Assembly (NCBI RefSeq): GCF_029623395.1 | Contig: NZ_JAPYKK010000011.1 | Coordinates: forward strand, 56,207-120,206 | Direction: 5' to 3' | From: Sphingomonas echinoides | GTDB taxonomy: Bacteria; Pseudomonadota; Alphaproteobacteria; Sphingomonadales; Sphingomonadaceae | Length of the DNA stretch: 64,000 nt | Shown: positions 50,802-60,255 of the stretch, piece after piece | How positions within the stretch are numbered: position 1 is the first letter of the stretch | Layout of the letters: each line of letters begins with the position of its first letter | Translations under genes and position numbers: made by a program | Notes under the pieces: model-generated | The model's input: the letters and a program-made list of their open reading frames with translations, nothing else | Database searches by the model: none | Told to the model about the DNA's origin: nothing

Positions 50802-51359
50802 ATGACAATGTCCGACACGTTGGCAAACCGATACCCGCGATCGTTGCGCATTCTGCACTGGGTGCGCGCCGGACTTGTGCTAAGCCTGATCGCCGCTGGG
50901 TGGACGATGACTGGCCTGCCCGATGCCGCGGCGGTAAAGTTTACCGTTTTTTACCCGTGGCATAAATCATTCGGAGTGCTGGTGGTTGCGATCGTTCTGG
51001 TTCAGCTCGCGATCCGCTCTCAATCCACGCTCCCGCATCCACCAGACGCCCTTCCCCGCCACGAGCGCGTGCTTTCAGAAATGGTCCACCGCACGATGTA
51101 CCTCCTGCTGATCGTTGTACCTCTCATGGGCTATGCGATGTCGAGCAGCTACACAGAGAGCGACGGTGTCTTCTTCTTCGGTATGCATTTGCCCGAATTG
51201 CTGCCCAAGAACGATGCGCGGTTCCGCGTTTTCCAGTGGCTTCACAGCACCCTCGCCTACACGCTGCTTGGCCTTATCGCGTTGCACGTCGCGGGGGCGC
51301 TCAAACACCGTTTCCTCGACCGCGACCGGTCTGCCGACGTGCTCCCGCGCATGTTTTGA
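50802..51359 (+). CDS. Cytochrome b561 family protein
   Basis: This 185-residue four-helix inner-membrane electron carrier has likely haem-ligating histidines in RILHWVRAGL, YPWHKSFGVL, MVHRTMYLLL and LIALHVAGALKHRFLDR. The family transfers electrons between quinol and periplasmic partners, often with superoxide as acceptor. A GGGAGA precedes the ATG; a second in-frame ATG lies two codons on. It ends 9 bases before the convergent CzcA stop. Confidence 0.9.
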   Translation: MTMSDTLANRYPRSLRILHWVRAGLVLSLIAAGWTMTGLPDAAAVKFTVFYPWHKSFGVLVVAIVLVQLAIRSQSTLPHPPDALPRHERVLSEMVHRTMYLLLIVVPLMGYAMSSSYTESDGVFFFGMHLPELLPKNDARFRVFQWLHSTLAYTLLGLIALHVAGALKHRFLDRDRSADVLPRMF

Positions 51360-51368
51360 GTTGCAGCG

Positions 51369-54300
51369 CTATCGAGAGCCTACCGATCCTCTATTTGCCA
51401 TCGCTCCAGCCGACACAGGATTCCGCATGACGAGGCGGTAAAGGCTCGGCAACAGTACGAGTGTCAGCAGGGTCGAGGTAACGATTCCCCCGATCACCAC
51501 CGTCGCCAAGGGGCGCTGCACTTCGGCGCCCGCACCGCTAGCGATCGCCATCGGCACGAAGCCGATCGCCGCAACAAGCGCGGTTGATAGGACCGGGCGC
51601 AACCGGTCGCGTGCGCCTTGGCGAACTGCCTCGTCGACCGGCAGCGCGTCGCCGTCGCGACCATCGCGCAGACTGTTGATATGATCCACCAGCACCAGCC
51701 CGTTGAGCATCGCGATCCCTGACAGCGCGATGAACCCGATGGCCGCCGTGATCGAGAACGGCATCCCGCGTAGCCACAACGCCAGCACACCCCCGGTTAC
51801 CGCAAACGGGATGCCGGTATAGACGATCACCGCCTCCTTGATGCTGCCAAGCGCCGCGTAGACCAGCAGGAAGATTAGCAGCAGCGCGGCGGGGACGACG
51901 ATCGACAGGCGCTTCTGCGCAGCCTCCAACTGGTGGAACTGGCCGCCGAATTCGATCTGGTAGCCGGGCGGCAGCTTGACCTGACCGTCGACCGCGGCGC
52001 GCGCACGCGCGACGTAGCCGGCGAGGTCGCTGGTCTTGAGATTGACCATCAACGCCGCACGACGGTTGCCGCTGTCGTGCAGGATCGGCTCGACCGTTCG
52101 CGTCTCCCGCAGCCGCGCGACGCGGGACAGCGGCACCATGCCGTAGTCGCCGACGCGCAGCGGCAGTGCGAGGATCGCGGCCGGGTTCGCGCGGAGACCT
52201 TCGGCCATGCGCACGACGATTGCGTGCCTCGCTTCATTGTGCGGGATGAATCCGACCTCCGACCCCGCGACCGCGTCAGTGATCGCCGCGTTGACCTCCG
52301 CAGTGCTCAACCCAAGCCGCAACAAGGCAGCATGGTCGAGTTCGACGACGATGCTCTTCGGGCGTCCCGCGGTCTCGAACTCGACGCTTTCGGTGCCCGC
52401 CTGCTTCTCGAGGATGGCTTTCGCCTGCTTCGCCGCGCGTTCGAGCACGTCGTAATCATCGCCGAAGATTTTGACCGAAACATCCGCGCGCACGCCCTCG
52501 AGCATTTCGTTGAACCGCATCTCGATCGGCTGAGCGAACTCGAACGTCTGGCCGCGATAGACCTCCTCACCGATTTTGCGAATTCCCTCGACCAACTCGT
52601 CCTTGCTCCTCGGCGCGCCGTTCCCGGTCGGCCAGTCCTTCTGGGGCGCGTAAAATATGTAGAGGTCGTTCTCGTTGGGCGGCATCGGATCTGTCGCGAC
52701 TTCGCTGGTCCCGATGCGCGAGAAGGTATGCGTCACCTGCGGGAAGTGCCGCTTGATCTGGCGCTCGGTTTCCCGCTCGATCGCAAGGCTGCGTTCGAGC
52801 GACATGCCGACCGGGCGATAGACCATCGCGGTGATCGCGCCCTCGTCGAGCTGCGGGGTGAATTGCGAGCCGAGCGTCCGGAACACCCCGAACGTCACTG
52901 CCAGAAGCGCGGCCGCCCCGATCACGAGCAGCCACGGATGCGCGATCGCGCGCTCGAGCACCGGCGCATAGCCACGCTCCGCGTAGCCGATCACCCCCGC
53001 GTGCCGGCCGTCTTCCTTCTCGCTCACGGGCGCGCGCAACAGCCAGGCGGACAGCATGGGGACGATCGTGAAGGTCCACGCCAGCCCTGCGACGATCGCG
53101 AGCATCACCGCCTGCGCCATCGGCTGGAACAGCTTGCCCTCGACCCCGCCGAAGCTGAGGACGGGGACATAGACCAAAGCGATGATCGCGATCCCGAACA
53201 GCGTAGGGCGCGCGACCATCCGCGCCGCGTCCGCCACGGTAGCGCGACGTTCTTCGGAAGTCAGATCCTCTCCCTTGGCGCGGCGGCGCTCGGCAAGCAG
53301 CCGCAAGCTGTTCTCGACAACGACGATCGCCCCGTCGACGATCAGCCCAAAATCGAGCGCGCCAAGGCTCATCAGATTACCCGACACGCCGATCGCGTTC
53401 ATCCCTGTCACCGTGACGAGGAACGCGAGCGGGATGACCAGCGTCACGATCAGCGCCGCACGCCAGTTGCCCATCACGAACAACAGCACCAGCGCAACGA
53501 GCAGTGCACCCTCGCCGAGATTGTGCTCGACCGTCGAGATGGTGCGGTCGACCAGCTCGGCGCGGCTATATTGCTGGTCGATCACCATGCCCCTGGGCAG
53601 TGCCGCGCGGATATCGGGGAGCGCCTGTTCCGCGCGCAATGCGACCTCGCGGCTGTTCTGGCCGACCAGCATCATCACCGTGCCTAGGACGGTCTCGCGT
53701 CCGTTCTGCGTGGCGGCTCCCTGGCGCGGTGCCGCGCCAATGACGACATTGGCGACATCGCGAACCTGAAGCGGCAGGATGCCGCCTGCGAACTTGACCG
53801 GGATCGCGCCGATATCGGTCGCATTCCTGACGCGGCCGTTGGTCAGCACCGTAAAGCGCTCTGCCCCGCGCGCGATGATCCCGCCGCCCGCATTATCGAC
53901 ATTTTTGCCGACCGCAGCCGCGAGTTCGGCAGCGGTGACGCCGTGCATCGTCAGCCGCAACGGATCCGGCTCGACGACGAACTGCTGCTCGAGTCCGCCG
54001 TTGGTGTTGACGTCGGCTACCCCCGTCACCGCGCGCAACATCGGGCGGACGGTGTATTCCTGCGCCTCGTACAGCTCCATCAACTGCCGCTGCGGGTCCA
54101 TCTCCGGCGGCAGGCGCTTCCATTCGAGCGTGTAATAATAGATCTCACCCAGCCCGGTCGTGATCGGCGCGAGCTGCGGCGAGGCGCCCGGCGGCAATTG
54201 GTCGCGGACAGCGTTCAACCGCTCGGTGACGAGCTGCCGCGCGCGCATCTGGTCGGTGCCGTCCTCATAGATGAGCGTGACCTGCGACAGCCCGGTCTTG

Positions 54301-54557
54301 GTCAGCGCGCGCGTTTCTTTAAGCCCCGGTTGTCCCGCCATCGCGCGTTCGATTGGCAAGGTTGCAAGCCGCTCGATTTCCTCGGGGGCCAGCGAGGGAA
54401 CCATCGTGTTGACCTGAACCTGGACGCCGGTGATGTCCGGGATCGCATCGATCCGCAGCGTTGCAAACGACCAGATGCCGATCGCAGCGATCACCGCCGT
54501 GACGGCTGCGACGACCAGCCGATTACGGGTGACGAAGGCGAGCAGCCAGCCGATCAT
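51369..54557 (-). CDS. CzcA-type heavy-metal RND efflux pump
   Basis: This 1062-residue inner-membrane pump of the HME-RND family exports heavy-metal cations by proton antiport. It begins with a first helix (NRLVVAAVTAVIAAIGIW), RIDAIPDITGVQVQVN, a GLSQVTLIYEDG segment and the proton-pathway signature LDFGLIVDGAIVVVENSL (DFG-x3-DGA-x3-VEN, typical of divalent metal pumps such as Zn, Co, Cd), then ISLSG-like FIALSGIAMLNG. Its ATG overlaps the CzcC stop by 4 bp. The frame extends 5' to 54764 but that part is antisense shadow. No periplasmic adaptor gene lies between the two. Confidence 0.88.
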   Translation of the reverse strand: MIGWLLAFVTRNRLVVAAVTAVIAAIGIWSFATLRIDAIPDITGVQVQVNTMVPSLAPEEIERLATLPIERAMAGQPGLKETRALTKTGLSQVTLIYEDGTDQMRARQLVTERLNAVRDQLPPGASPQLAPITTGLGEIYYYTLEWKRLPPEMDPQRQLMELYEAQEYTVRPMLRAVTGVADVNTNGGLEQQFVVEPDPLRLTMHGVTAAELAAAVGKNVDNAGGGIIARGAERFTVLTNGRVRNATDIGAIPVKFAGGILPLQVRDVANVVIGAAPRQGAATQNGRETVLGTVMMLVGQNSREVALRAEQALPDIRAALPRGMVIDQQYSRAELVDRTISTVEHNLGEGALLVALVLLFVMGNWRAALIVTLVIPLAFLVTVTGMNAIGVSGNLMSLGALDFGLIVDGAIVVVENSLRLLAERRRAKGEDLTSEERRATVADAARMVARPTLFGIAIIALVYVPVLSFGGVEGKLFQPMAQAVMLAIVAGLAWTFTIVPMLSAWLLRAPVSEKEDGRHAGVIGYAERGYAPVLERAIAHPWLLVIGAAALLAVTFGVFRTLGSQFTPQLDEGAITAMVYRPVGMSLERSLAIERETERQIKRHFPQVTHTFSRIGTSEVATDPMPPNENDLYIFYAPQKDWPTGNGAPRSKDELVEGIRKIGEEVYRGQTFEFAQPIEMRFNEMLEGVRADVSVKIFGDDYDVLERAAKQAKAILEKQAGTESVEFETAGRPKSIVVELDHAALLRLGLSTAEVNAAITDAVAGSEVGFIPHNEARHAIVVRMAEGLRANPAAILALPLRVGDYGMVPLSRVARLRETRTVEPILHDSGNRRAALMVNLKTSDLAGYVARARAAVDGQVKLPPGYQIEFGGQFHQLEAAQKRLSIVVPAALLLIFLLVYAALGSIKEAVIVYTGIPFAVTGGVLALWLRGMPFSITAAIGFIALSGIAMLNGLVLVDHINSLRDGRDGDALPVDEAVRQGARDRLRPVLSTALVAAIGFVPMAIASGAGAEVQRPLATVVIGGIVTSTLLTLVLLPSLYRLVMRNPVSAGAMANRGSVGSR

Positions 54558-55831
54558 CGGACGAGCGCGGTGCCGCCGTTGAGCGCGCGCAACATCAACA
54601 ACGACTCGATCGCCTCGCGCCGGGTCGAAAGCAGGGCGTTGGTCGCCTCGACATAGGATTGCTGCATCTGCATGTACGTCGTCAGCGGGATCGCGCCGAG
54701 CCGATAATTGCGGTCTGCGTCTTCCGCTGTACTGGCAAAGCTCTGCGTCGACGCGCCGTCCCATTTGGTCAGCGCCTGGCGTTTGGCCTCATATTGCGCT
54801 GCCTGGTCGAACACGTCACGCGCGATGCGTCGTTCGGCATTGATCAGCGTAGCGTTCGCTTGCGCCTGCCGTCCCTGCTCGACCGCGACCTCGCCGGCCT
54901 GACGGTTCCACAGGGGGATCGTCGTCGACAGGCGCACACCGTAATTGGTCTCGCGAATGTCCGAGCGCGCGCGGTCATAATAGGGCCCGACGCCGAGGAC
55001 CGGAACCCGTGCCTTACGCGCAAGATCGACGCGCAGCCCCTGCTGCTCAAATTGCGCGCGCAAGGCCTTGAGTTCGAAGTTGTTTGCGCTCGCCCGGTCC
55101 GCGAGCAGCTCGCTCGATCCAAGCGCGGGCAGGCTCATGTCGGGACGCACGATCCGGATCCGCACCGCAAAAGCGGCGCCGCGCAACTGGTTGAGTTCGT
55201 ACAACGCCGAATTCGCCTCGGCGTCCGCCAGCGCTGCGGTGCGTTCGGCGCTAATTGCACCAGCCTGCAACGACGCCGCCTCCAGTCGCGGCGCTGGACC
55301 GGCGGGATCGCGCGCCACGATGATCCGCGCGAGCCCGCGCATCCGCTCCGCAACGGTGCGCGCGACGTTCGCTTTCTCGTCGGCGGCGAATAGCGCGTAG
55401 CCAAGCGTGCGCGCGCGGGCTGCCAGTGTTGCGTCGAACTGCTGCAGCCCCATTCTGGCAAGCTCGACCTGTCGTTCGGCGATCGCCCGCCGCAAAGCAA
55501 TCCGACCACCGAACTCGATTGGCTGGACGACCGACACCGCATAGGTCGTCCCGTCCCCCAGCGGCGCCCCAGTGGTGCGATCGTTCGCGTTGCGCTGGCC
55601 GAACTCGACCACCGCCTCGGGGTCCGCCCACCGCCCGGCGGCGGCGCGCTCGACCCCTGCGGTCTCGATCTGGCGCTGGTAGAATTGGCGTTCCGGATTG
55701 TTCGCGACAACGTCCTGCACCAGCCGGTCGAGCGACATTGCTGTTGTTTGACCTGCCACTTGCGCCGCACTGGCGGTGGGCACCCCGACGATGGCCAGGC
55801 AGATAAGCAAATTTCGCATTGGTAATCCCAT
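54554..55831 (-). CDS. CzcC-like outer-membrane efflux protein (TolC family)
   Basis: This 425-residue outer-membrane channel has a signal peptide (LLICLAIVGVPTASA) and two repeats of long helical hairpins (AERQVELARMGLQQFDATLA and YQFEAKRQAL-like region), plus the conserved SVVQPIEFGGRIALRRA and TTIPLWNRQAGEVA segments. It resembles metal-efflux CzcC proteins. ATG at 55831 or 55819 are both possible. It precedes czcA in one operon and is divergent from a two-component system that probably controls it. Confidence 0.85.
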   Translation of the reverse strand: MGLPMRNLLICLAIVGVPTASAAQVAGQTTAMSLDRLVQDVVANNPERQFYQRQIETAGVERAAAGRWADPEAVVEFGQRNANDRTTGAPLGDGTTYAVSVVQPIEFGGRIALRRAIAERQVELARMGLQQFDATLAARARTLGYALFAADEKANVARTVAERMRGLARIIVARDPAGPAPRLEAASLQAGAISAERTAALADAEANSALYELNQLRGAAFAVRIRIVRPDMSLPALGSSELLADRASANNFELKALRAQFEQQGLRVDLARKARVPVLGVGPYYDRARSDIRETNYGVRLSTTIPLWNRQAGEVAVEQGRQAQANATLINAERRIARDVFDQAAQYEAKRQALTKWDGASTQSFASTAEDADRNYRLGAIPLTTYMQMQQSYVEATNALLSTRREAIESLLMLRALNGGTALVR

Positions 55832-55883
55832 TACTCCAGGTCGGCGTTACGCACCCGCCCCGGCCCCCGTCGACTAAATCCTG

Positions 55884-55898
55884 GTTCAGAGTCTGAAC
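55884..55898. promoter_or_regulatory. Palindrome in the czcC / response-regulator intergenic region
   Basis: GTTCAGAGTCTGAAC is a perfect inverted repeat with a single-base centre. A further TTCAG half-site follows at 55905-55909. Because the region serves the divergent promoters of the czcC operon and the response-regulator operon, it is a likely response-regulator or metal-sensor site. Confidence 0.55.
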
Positions 55899-55943
55899 TG
55901 CTATTCAGTTGACGGTGCTATCCATAACCGGCGAAGCGGATGT

Positions 55944-56621
55944 GTGACGCACATTCTGCTCATCGAGGACGACGCGGGCACCGCGAGCGAGATTGCGCTC
56001 GAGCTCACCGCAAGCGGCTATGACGTAACGCATTGCGCGCTTGTAGCGGAGGGGCTTCATGCGGCGCGGGGTGAAGGCGTGGATCTCCTGATCGTGGACC
56101 GACAGCTTCCCGATGGTGAGGGTCTCGACCTGATCCAGCAATTGCGCGGCGAAGGCCGCCGCACACCTGCGCTCGTGCTAAGCGCGCTCGGGAGCCTCGA
56201 TGATCGGGTGCGGGGCTTGCGCGCAGGCGGCGACGATTACCTGCCCAAGCCGTTCGCGCTGATCGAACTCGTCGCGCGGGTGCAGGCGCTGCTGCGCCGC
56301 CCCAACGAGTCGCGCGACACACGGCTGTTCGTCGGCCCGCTCGGCCTCGACCTTTTGAAAGGAACCGCGACCCGCGCGGGCCGCGCGCTGGACCTGCTTC
56401 CGCGGGAACTGAAATTGCTGGAGTATCTCGTCCGGCGTCCGGGGCGGATCATTACCCGCTCGATGCTGCTGCAGGACGTTTGGGGGTATAGTTTCGAGCC
56501 CAATAGCAACGTCGTCGACGTTCATATCGGACGGTTGCGGCGCAAGGTCGATGCCGAAGGCGAACCCCAACTCATCCGCAATGTTCGGGGGCAAGGCTAT
56601 GTCTTCGAAATCCTCGGCTGA
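55944..56621 (+). CDS. OmpR-family response regulator
   Basis: This 225-residue regulator has receiver and winged-helix domains. The receiver has LLIEDDAG and phospho-acceptor Asp52 in LLIVDRQLPDGEG, then LSALGSLDDRV and DDYLPKPFAL (Lys). The trans_reg_C domain has LPRELKLLEYLVRRPGRII and SNVVDVHIGRLRRKVD. GTG start. It should be phosphorylated by the next gene product and probably acts at the palindrome near 55884. It overlaps the kinase start by 23 bp. Divergence from the czcC-czcA operon suggests metal-dependent regulation, by context. Confidence 0.91.
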   Translation: MTHILLIEDDAGTASEIALELTASGYDVTHCALVAEGLHAARGEGVDLLIVDRQLPDGEGLDLIQQLRGEGRRTPALVLSALGSLDDRVRGLRAGGDDYLPKPFALIELVARVQALLRRPNESRDTRLFVGPLGLDLLKGTATRAGRALDLLPRELKLLEYLVRRPGRIITRSMLLQDVWGYSFEPNSNVVDVHIGRLRRKVDAEGEPQLIRNVRGQGYVFEILG

Positions 56622-57960
56622 CCCCCGGGCGCGCGCGACCTGGCGCTGGGGTGGCGCAATCGCGTTCCTGCTCGTTGCCCAGTCGCTCGTGCTGGCGGGC
56701 TTGTTCTGGTTGCTCGCCTCCGGCGCCCACCGCCGGGAATCGGAACGCAGCTTCCAGCAGGATTGCAGTGCGTTCGCGCACCTTGCCGGAACGCTGCGGC
56801 GATCCGAACTGCGTGAAGCGCTCACTCGCGACATCCATCGCAACCGTTTCCTCGCGTTGTTCGCGCGCGACGGGTCGCTGATCGCGGGCAATGTTGCCGC
56901 GCTTCCTGCCGCGACGGTCGTGGGGGCAGCGTCGTTCGTGGCCGCGGTGCGCCCGACCGAGCTGCCTGGCAAGGATAGTGACGTCGCGCGGATCGCGGTC
57001 TGCGCGATGCCTGATGGCGCGCGCCTGCTCACCGGGGTCGATCTCGACGATTCGCAGGAAGCGTTGCGCGTTATCGAACAATCGCTTGTTTTCGGGCTGC
57101 TTCCCGGTGTTCTGTTAGCAATCGGGATCGGGCTTTTCGCAGGGCGCCGTGCGGCGCAACAGGTCGATGCGGTCCGCGCACTGACCGAGCGGATCGTCGC
57201 GGGCGACCTTGAGCGACGGCTTCCGGTCGGGGAAAACCCTGATAGTTTTGGTCTGTTATGCGCGCATATCAACACCATGCTCGACCGAATAGAGGCGCTT
57301 GTGGTCGAAATGCGCGGGGTTGGCGACGATATCGCGCATCAGTTGCGCACCCCGTTGACTCGACTTCGCGCGCGGATCGAACGTGGGCTGCGCGATCTGG
57401 GCAACCCGTCGAGCAAGGCGACCGCCGATGCGTCGCTCGCCGAGATCGACCAGTTGCTCGGGATCGTCGCCGCGCTGCTGCGGATCCGCGAGCTCGGGGA
57501 TCACGCCCGCCGTAGCCGCTTCGCCGCGGTCGACCTCGGACGTCTGGCGCAGGACGCGTGCGACCTCCATCTCCCGACCGCGGAAGATCGGGGCATGACG
57601 CTTACTTGCGTGGTTGAGTCCAACGGCGTTGTCGAAGGCGATGCGAGCCTGTTGATGGAAGCGCTATCCAACTTGATCGACAATGCCATGAAGTTCGGGC
57701 CCCCCGGCGGTCGCGTGACGGTGACCGTGCGGAAGGACCGCGGCAGCATCGTGATTGCGGTCGCCGACGAGGGCGACGGAGTCCCGGTCGGCGAGCGGGC
57801 GCTTGTCACGCAACGCTTCTACCGCGGTCGGCATGACTGCGAAGGCGCCGGGCTGGGTCTCAGTCTGGTGAAGGCGATTGCCGAGCTTCACGGGTTCACG
57901 CTGCGCTTCGCCGATACCGGTAGCACGGCGTCGCTGGTCGGTCCCGCGCCCGCTGTCTGA
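56599..57960 (+). CDS. Sensor histidine kinase
   Basis: This 453-residue membrane kinase has TM1 near residues 17-36 (FLLVAQSLVLAGLFWLLA), a periplasmic sensor of about 130 residues, and TM2 (VFGLLPGVLLAIGIGLFAG). A HAMP linker, the H-box DDIAHQLRTPLTRLRARI, N-box NLIDNAMKFGPPGG, G1 box and terminal ADTGSTAS follow. The ATG is inside the response regulator gene, so translation is coupled. The sensor domain is short and cysteine-poor (three cysteines), consistent with metal or envelope sensing. Confidence 0.9.
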   Translation: MSSKSSADPRARATWRWGGAIAFLLVAQSLVLAGLFWLLASGAHRRESERSFQQDCSAFAHLAGTLRRSELREALTRDIHRNRFLALFARDGSLIAGNVAALPAATVVGAASFVAAVRPTELPGKDSDVARIAVCAMPDGARLLTGVDLDDSQEALRVIEQSLVFGLLPGVLLAIGIGLFAGRRAAQQVDAVRALTERIVAGDLERRLPVGENPDSFGLLCAHINTMLDRIEALVVEMRGVGDDIAHQLRTPLTRLRARIERGLRDLGNPSSKATADASLAEIDQLLGIVAALLRIRELGDHARRSRFAAVDLGRLAQDACDLHLPTAEDRGMTLTCVVESNGVVEGDASLLMEALSNLIDNAMKFGPPGGRVTVTVRKDRGSIVIAVADEGDGVPVGERALVTQRFYRGRHDCEGAGLGLSLVKAIAELHGFTLRFADTGSTASLVGPAPAV

Positions 57961-58074
57961 ACGCGAATTTAGACAACCTGTTCGGGGGATACACGTTCAC
58001 GCTCCCAGTCCCCACCGGCAGGCATCGCGTCCGGGTTTCGGCGATTGCCGTCTGCCCTAGTCCAAGGAATTCTC

Positions 58075-58731
58075 GTGCGTTCCATCTTCATTATCGCCGC
58101 ATCGTTGCTGACCGCGGCGCCCGCGCTGGCGCAGCCCCAGCAACCGAACGGCCCCTTCCCGCTCAATAGCGTCACAGACCGCATCCATTCCGGACCGCAG
58201 GGCAACGATTTGCGTGCGTCGACGCGCGCTTTGCAACAGACGCTGACCGAATTGCAGCAGCTTCAACTCCAAACCAAGCAGGCGCATTGGAACGTCTCGG
58301 GCACGTTGTTCTACCCACTGCACGAACTGTTGCAGGACCATTATGAGGGCGTTGCCAAATATGCCGACGAGATCGCCGAACGGCTTCAAGGCATCGGCGT
58401 ATCCTCCGACGGCCGCGCCAACACGATCGTCCGCACCAGCCGGATCCCCGAATTTCCGGGTGGCTTCGTCGATGATGCGCAGGTCATCCAATGGTTCGCA
58501 CAATATTATCGCGTGACGAGCGACGAGATCGCGCAGGGAATCAAGGCAACAGAGGACAAGGACCCGACGACGTCCAACCTGCTACAGGAGGTCCAACATG
58601 CGATCGACAAATATCAGTGGCAGATGCGGGCGATGATCCAGTCGACCCCGACCGACCCCAACACCGGGGCAGACCTCAACAACGGCCGTGCGCTGGCACC
58701 TGCCGGCCGCCCCAGTGCGCCGGTCCAGTAA
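58075..58731 (+). CDS. Exported Dps-like ferritin
   Basis: This 218-residue Dps/ferritin-like protein starts at a GTG preceded by AAGGAA. Residues 1-20 are a classical signal peptide (FIIAASLLTAAPALAQ), unusual for Dps, which normally is cytosolic. The ferritin fold shows TKQAHWNVSG (ferroxidase His), FYPLHELLQDHYEGVAKYAD and AERLQGIGV. A glycine- and proline-rich tail (PTDPNTGADLNNGRALAPAG) extends the C-terminus. It may bind iron or other metals in the periplasm. It follows the two-component system and precedes a lipoprotein gene 4 bp downstream. Confidence 0.85.
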   Translation: MRSIFIIAASLLTAAPALAQPQQPNGPFPLNSVTDRIHSGPQGNDLRASTRALQQTLTELQQLQLQTKQAHWNVSGTLFYPLHELLQDHYEGVAKYADEIAERLQGIGVSSDGRANTIVRTSRIPEFPGGFVDDAQVIQWFAQYYRVTSDEIAQGIKATEDKDPTTSNLLQEVQHAIDKYQWQMRAMIQSTPTDPNTGADLNNGRALAPAGRPSAPVQ

Positions 58732-58735
58732 GGTC

Positions 58736-59290
58736 ATGCCGCGGACAACGCCCCTGCTCACGGCAACGTTGCTGCTTGGGGCCTGTGTTCCAGCGGGGCA
58801 TCTGCAACGGGCGCGGGCGTCCGCGCCCGCGTTCGACCCAACGGTTTTTTTTGCGGGCGATACACGCGGCGTCGGCAGCCTGAAGGTGATCACAAAGGCG
58901 CGCCAAACCGTTCGGGTGACGGGGCATGGCGTCGTACAGCCCGACGGAACGATCGTCCTGACGCAAGACGTGCGCCGGGGCAATCGCCCCGTCGTCCATC
59001 GCATTTGGCGTTTGCGCCCGGTGGCGCCCGGCCGCTTTGGCGGAACGCTGACAGGCGCAATCGGGCCGGTCACGGGTGACACCCACGGCAATGCACTCCA
59101 TCTGTCGTTCCGGCTGAAAGGCGGGATGCACGCGCAACAGTGGCTGTACCTTCAGCCCGGCGGACAGCGTTCCCGTAACCGGATGGTCATCACGAAACTG
59201 GGAATTCCGGTCGCCAGTCTGGACGAAACAATCACCCGCGGAACGGAGGAACCGAACCACCGCACGGAACGCGTTGCCGTAACCTGGTAG
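58736..59290 (+). CDS. DUF3833-like lipoprotein
   Basis: This 184-residue protein has a lipobox LLGAC near residue 15 (TATLLLGAC). Mature sequence begins VPAGHLQRARA and contains FDPTVFFAGDTRGVGSLKV, RPVVHRIWRLRPV and GGTLTGAIGPVTGDTHGNAL. These resemble the DUF3833 family of unknown-function lipoproteins. An AGG just upstream sets the ATG at 58736, and a 4-bp gap to the Dps-like stop indicates one transcript. The membrane target (outer or inner) is not decided by sequence; the residue after the lipidated Cys is Val, not Asp. Confidence 0.72.
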   Translation: MPRTTPLLTATLLLGACVPAGHLQRARASAPAFDPTVFFAGDTRGVGSLKVITKARQTVRVTGHGVVQPDGTIVLTQDVRRGNRPVVHRIWRLRPVAPGRFGGTLTGAIGPVTGDTHGNALHLSFRLKGGMHAQQWLYLQPGGQRSRNRMVITKLGIPVASLDETITRGTEEPNHRTERVAVTW

Positions 59291-59580
59291 CCGCAGGCTT
59301 GCGGCCGTTGCGAACGATGTCGCGGACATCGCGCAGGGGATCGGCGCTTTCCCTGCCGGTCGCCGCAGGCCGACGGTTGGGCAACCGATGCTATCAGCAT
59401 ACCGAGGATCTTTGACGGCGCGCGATCCCGTTGATGATCGCTTTACCGCGGTCAGGAGGACCGAACGGCCTTATTTCTTCAACATCCGCAATGTTGCCGC
59501 AATGCAGGGCAAGCAAAGTCTTGTTCACGTACATTATGGTGCGTCGGGAAGATCCTTTTTCATTGACCGAAGGGGCCTCG

Positions 59581-60255
59581 GTGCAAATCCTCATAGTAGA
59601 AGACGAGATCGAAATTGCCGAAACATTGCGCAATGTGTTGCAGCGCGAGTTATTCGTCGTCGACCATGTCGCTCGTTTGGCTATGGCGCATGAGGCGGTT
59701 CGGTCAATTTCTTACGATCTGATATTGCTCGACAGAACGCTGCCCGATGGTGATGGACTGTCGCTCGTTCGCGTATTGCGGACCGAACATCCGGGACTCC
59801 CGATCATCGTGCTGAGCGCGCGCGGAGACGTCCGTGACCGTGTCGCTGGCCTGGACGAGGGCGCAGACGATTATCTCATCAAGCCTTTCGCGCTTGAAGA
59901 GATGTTCGCACGGATCCGCGCGGTTCGCCGTCGCCCCGCCGTGCTTTGCGTCGAGGAGATCCGCGCTGGAGCGCTGGTCTTCGATGTGGTGCACGACGAA
60001 GCCCTGGTCGCGGGCGTTCGGCTCGATCTGGTCCGTCGGGAGTTGCGGGTCCTGGCGACGTTGATGAAGCGTCGCGGGCGGACGGTGCTCCGCGAATCGC
60101 TGGAACAAGCGGTCTACGGGTTCGACGACGAGGTTCAATCTAACACCCTCGATTCGCACGTCTCGCGGCTTCGCCGAAAACTGAGCGAGGCAGGTGCCGG
60201 GCTCGAAATCCACGCGGTCAGGGGCGTCGGATATTTGCTCAGGGCATCAACATGA
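59581..60255 (+). CDS. OmpR-family response regulator (second system)
   Basis: This 224-residue regulator begins at a GTG (59581) that fits the receiver start ILIVEDEIEIAETL and follows AGGGGCC; an ATG 15 codons earlier is an alternative. Receiver Asp51 is in LLDRTLPDGDG and Lys in DDYLIKPFAL. The DNA-binding domain has DLVRRELRVLATLMKRRG and SNTLDSHVSRLRRKL. The upstream 290 bases have no other supported gene and hold the promoter. Its stop overlaps the kinase start by 4 bp. Its signal is unknown. Confidence 0.88.
   Translation: MQILIVEDEIEIAETLRNVLQRELFVVDHVARLAMAHEAVRSISYDLILLDRTLPDGDGLSLVRVLRTEHPGLPIIVLSARGDVRDRVAGLDEGADDYLIKPFALEEMFARIRAVRRRPAVLCVEEIRAGALVFDVVHDEALVAGVRLDLVRRELRVLATLMKRRGRTVLRESLEQAVYGFDDEVQSNTLDSHVSRLRRKLSEAGAGLEIHAVRGVGYLLRAST

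Noticed and set aside
51933..53687. A 584-codon plus-strand frame opposite czcA
   Set aside because: Antisense shadow of the RND pump, with His/Arg-rich low-complexity product and no domain.
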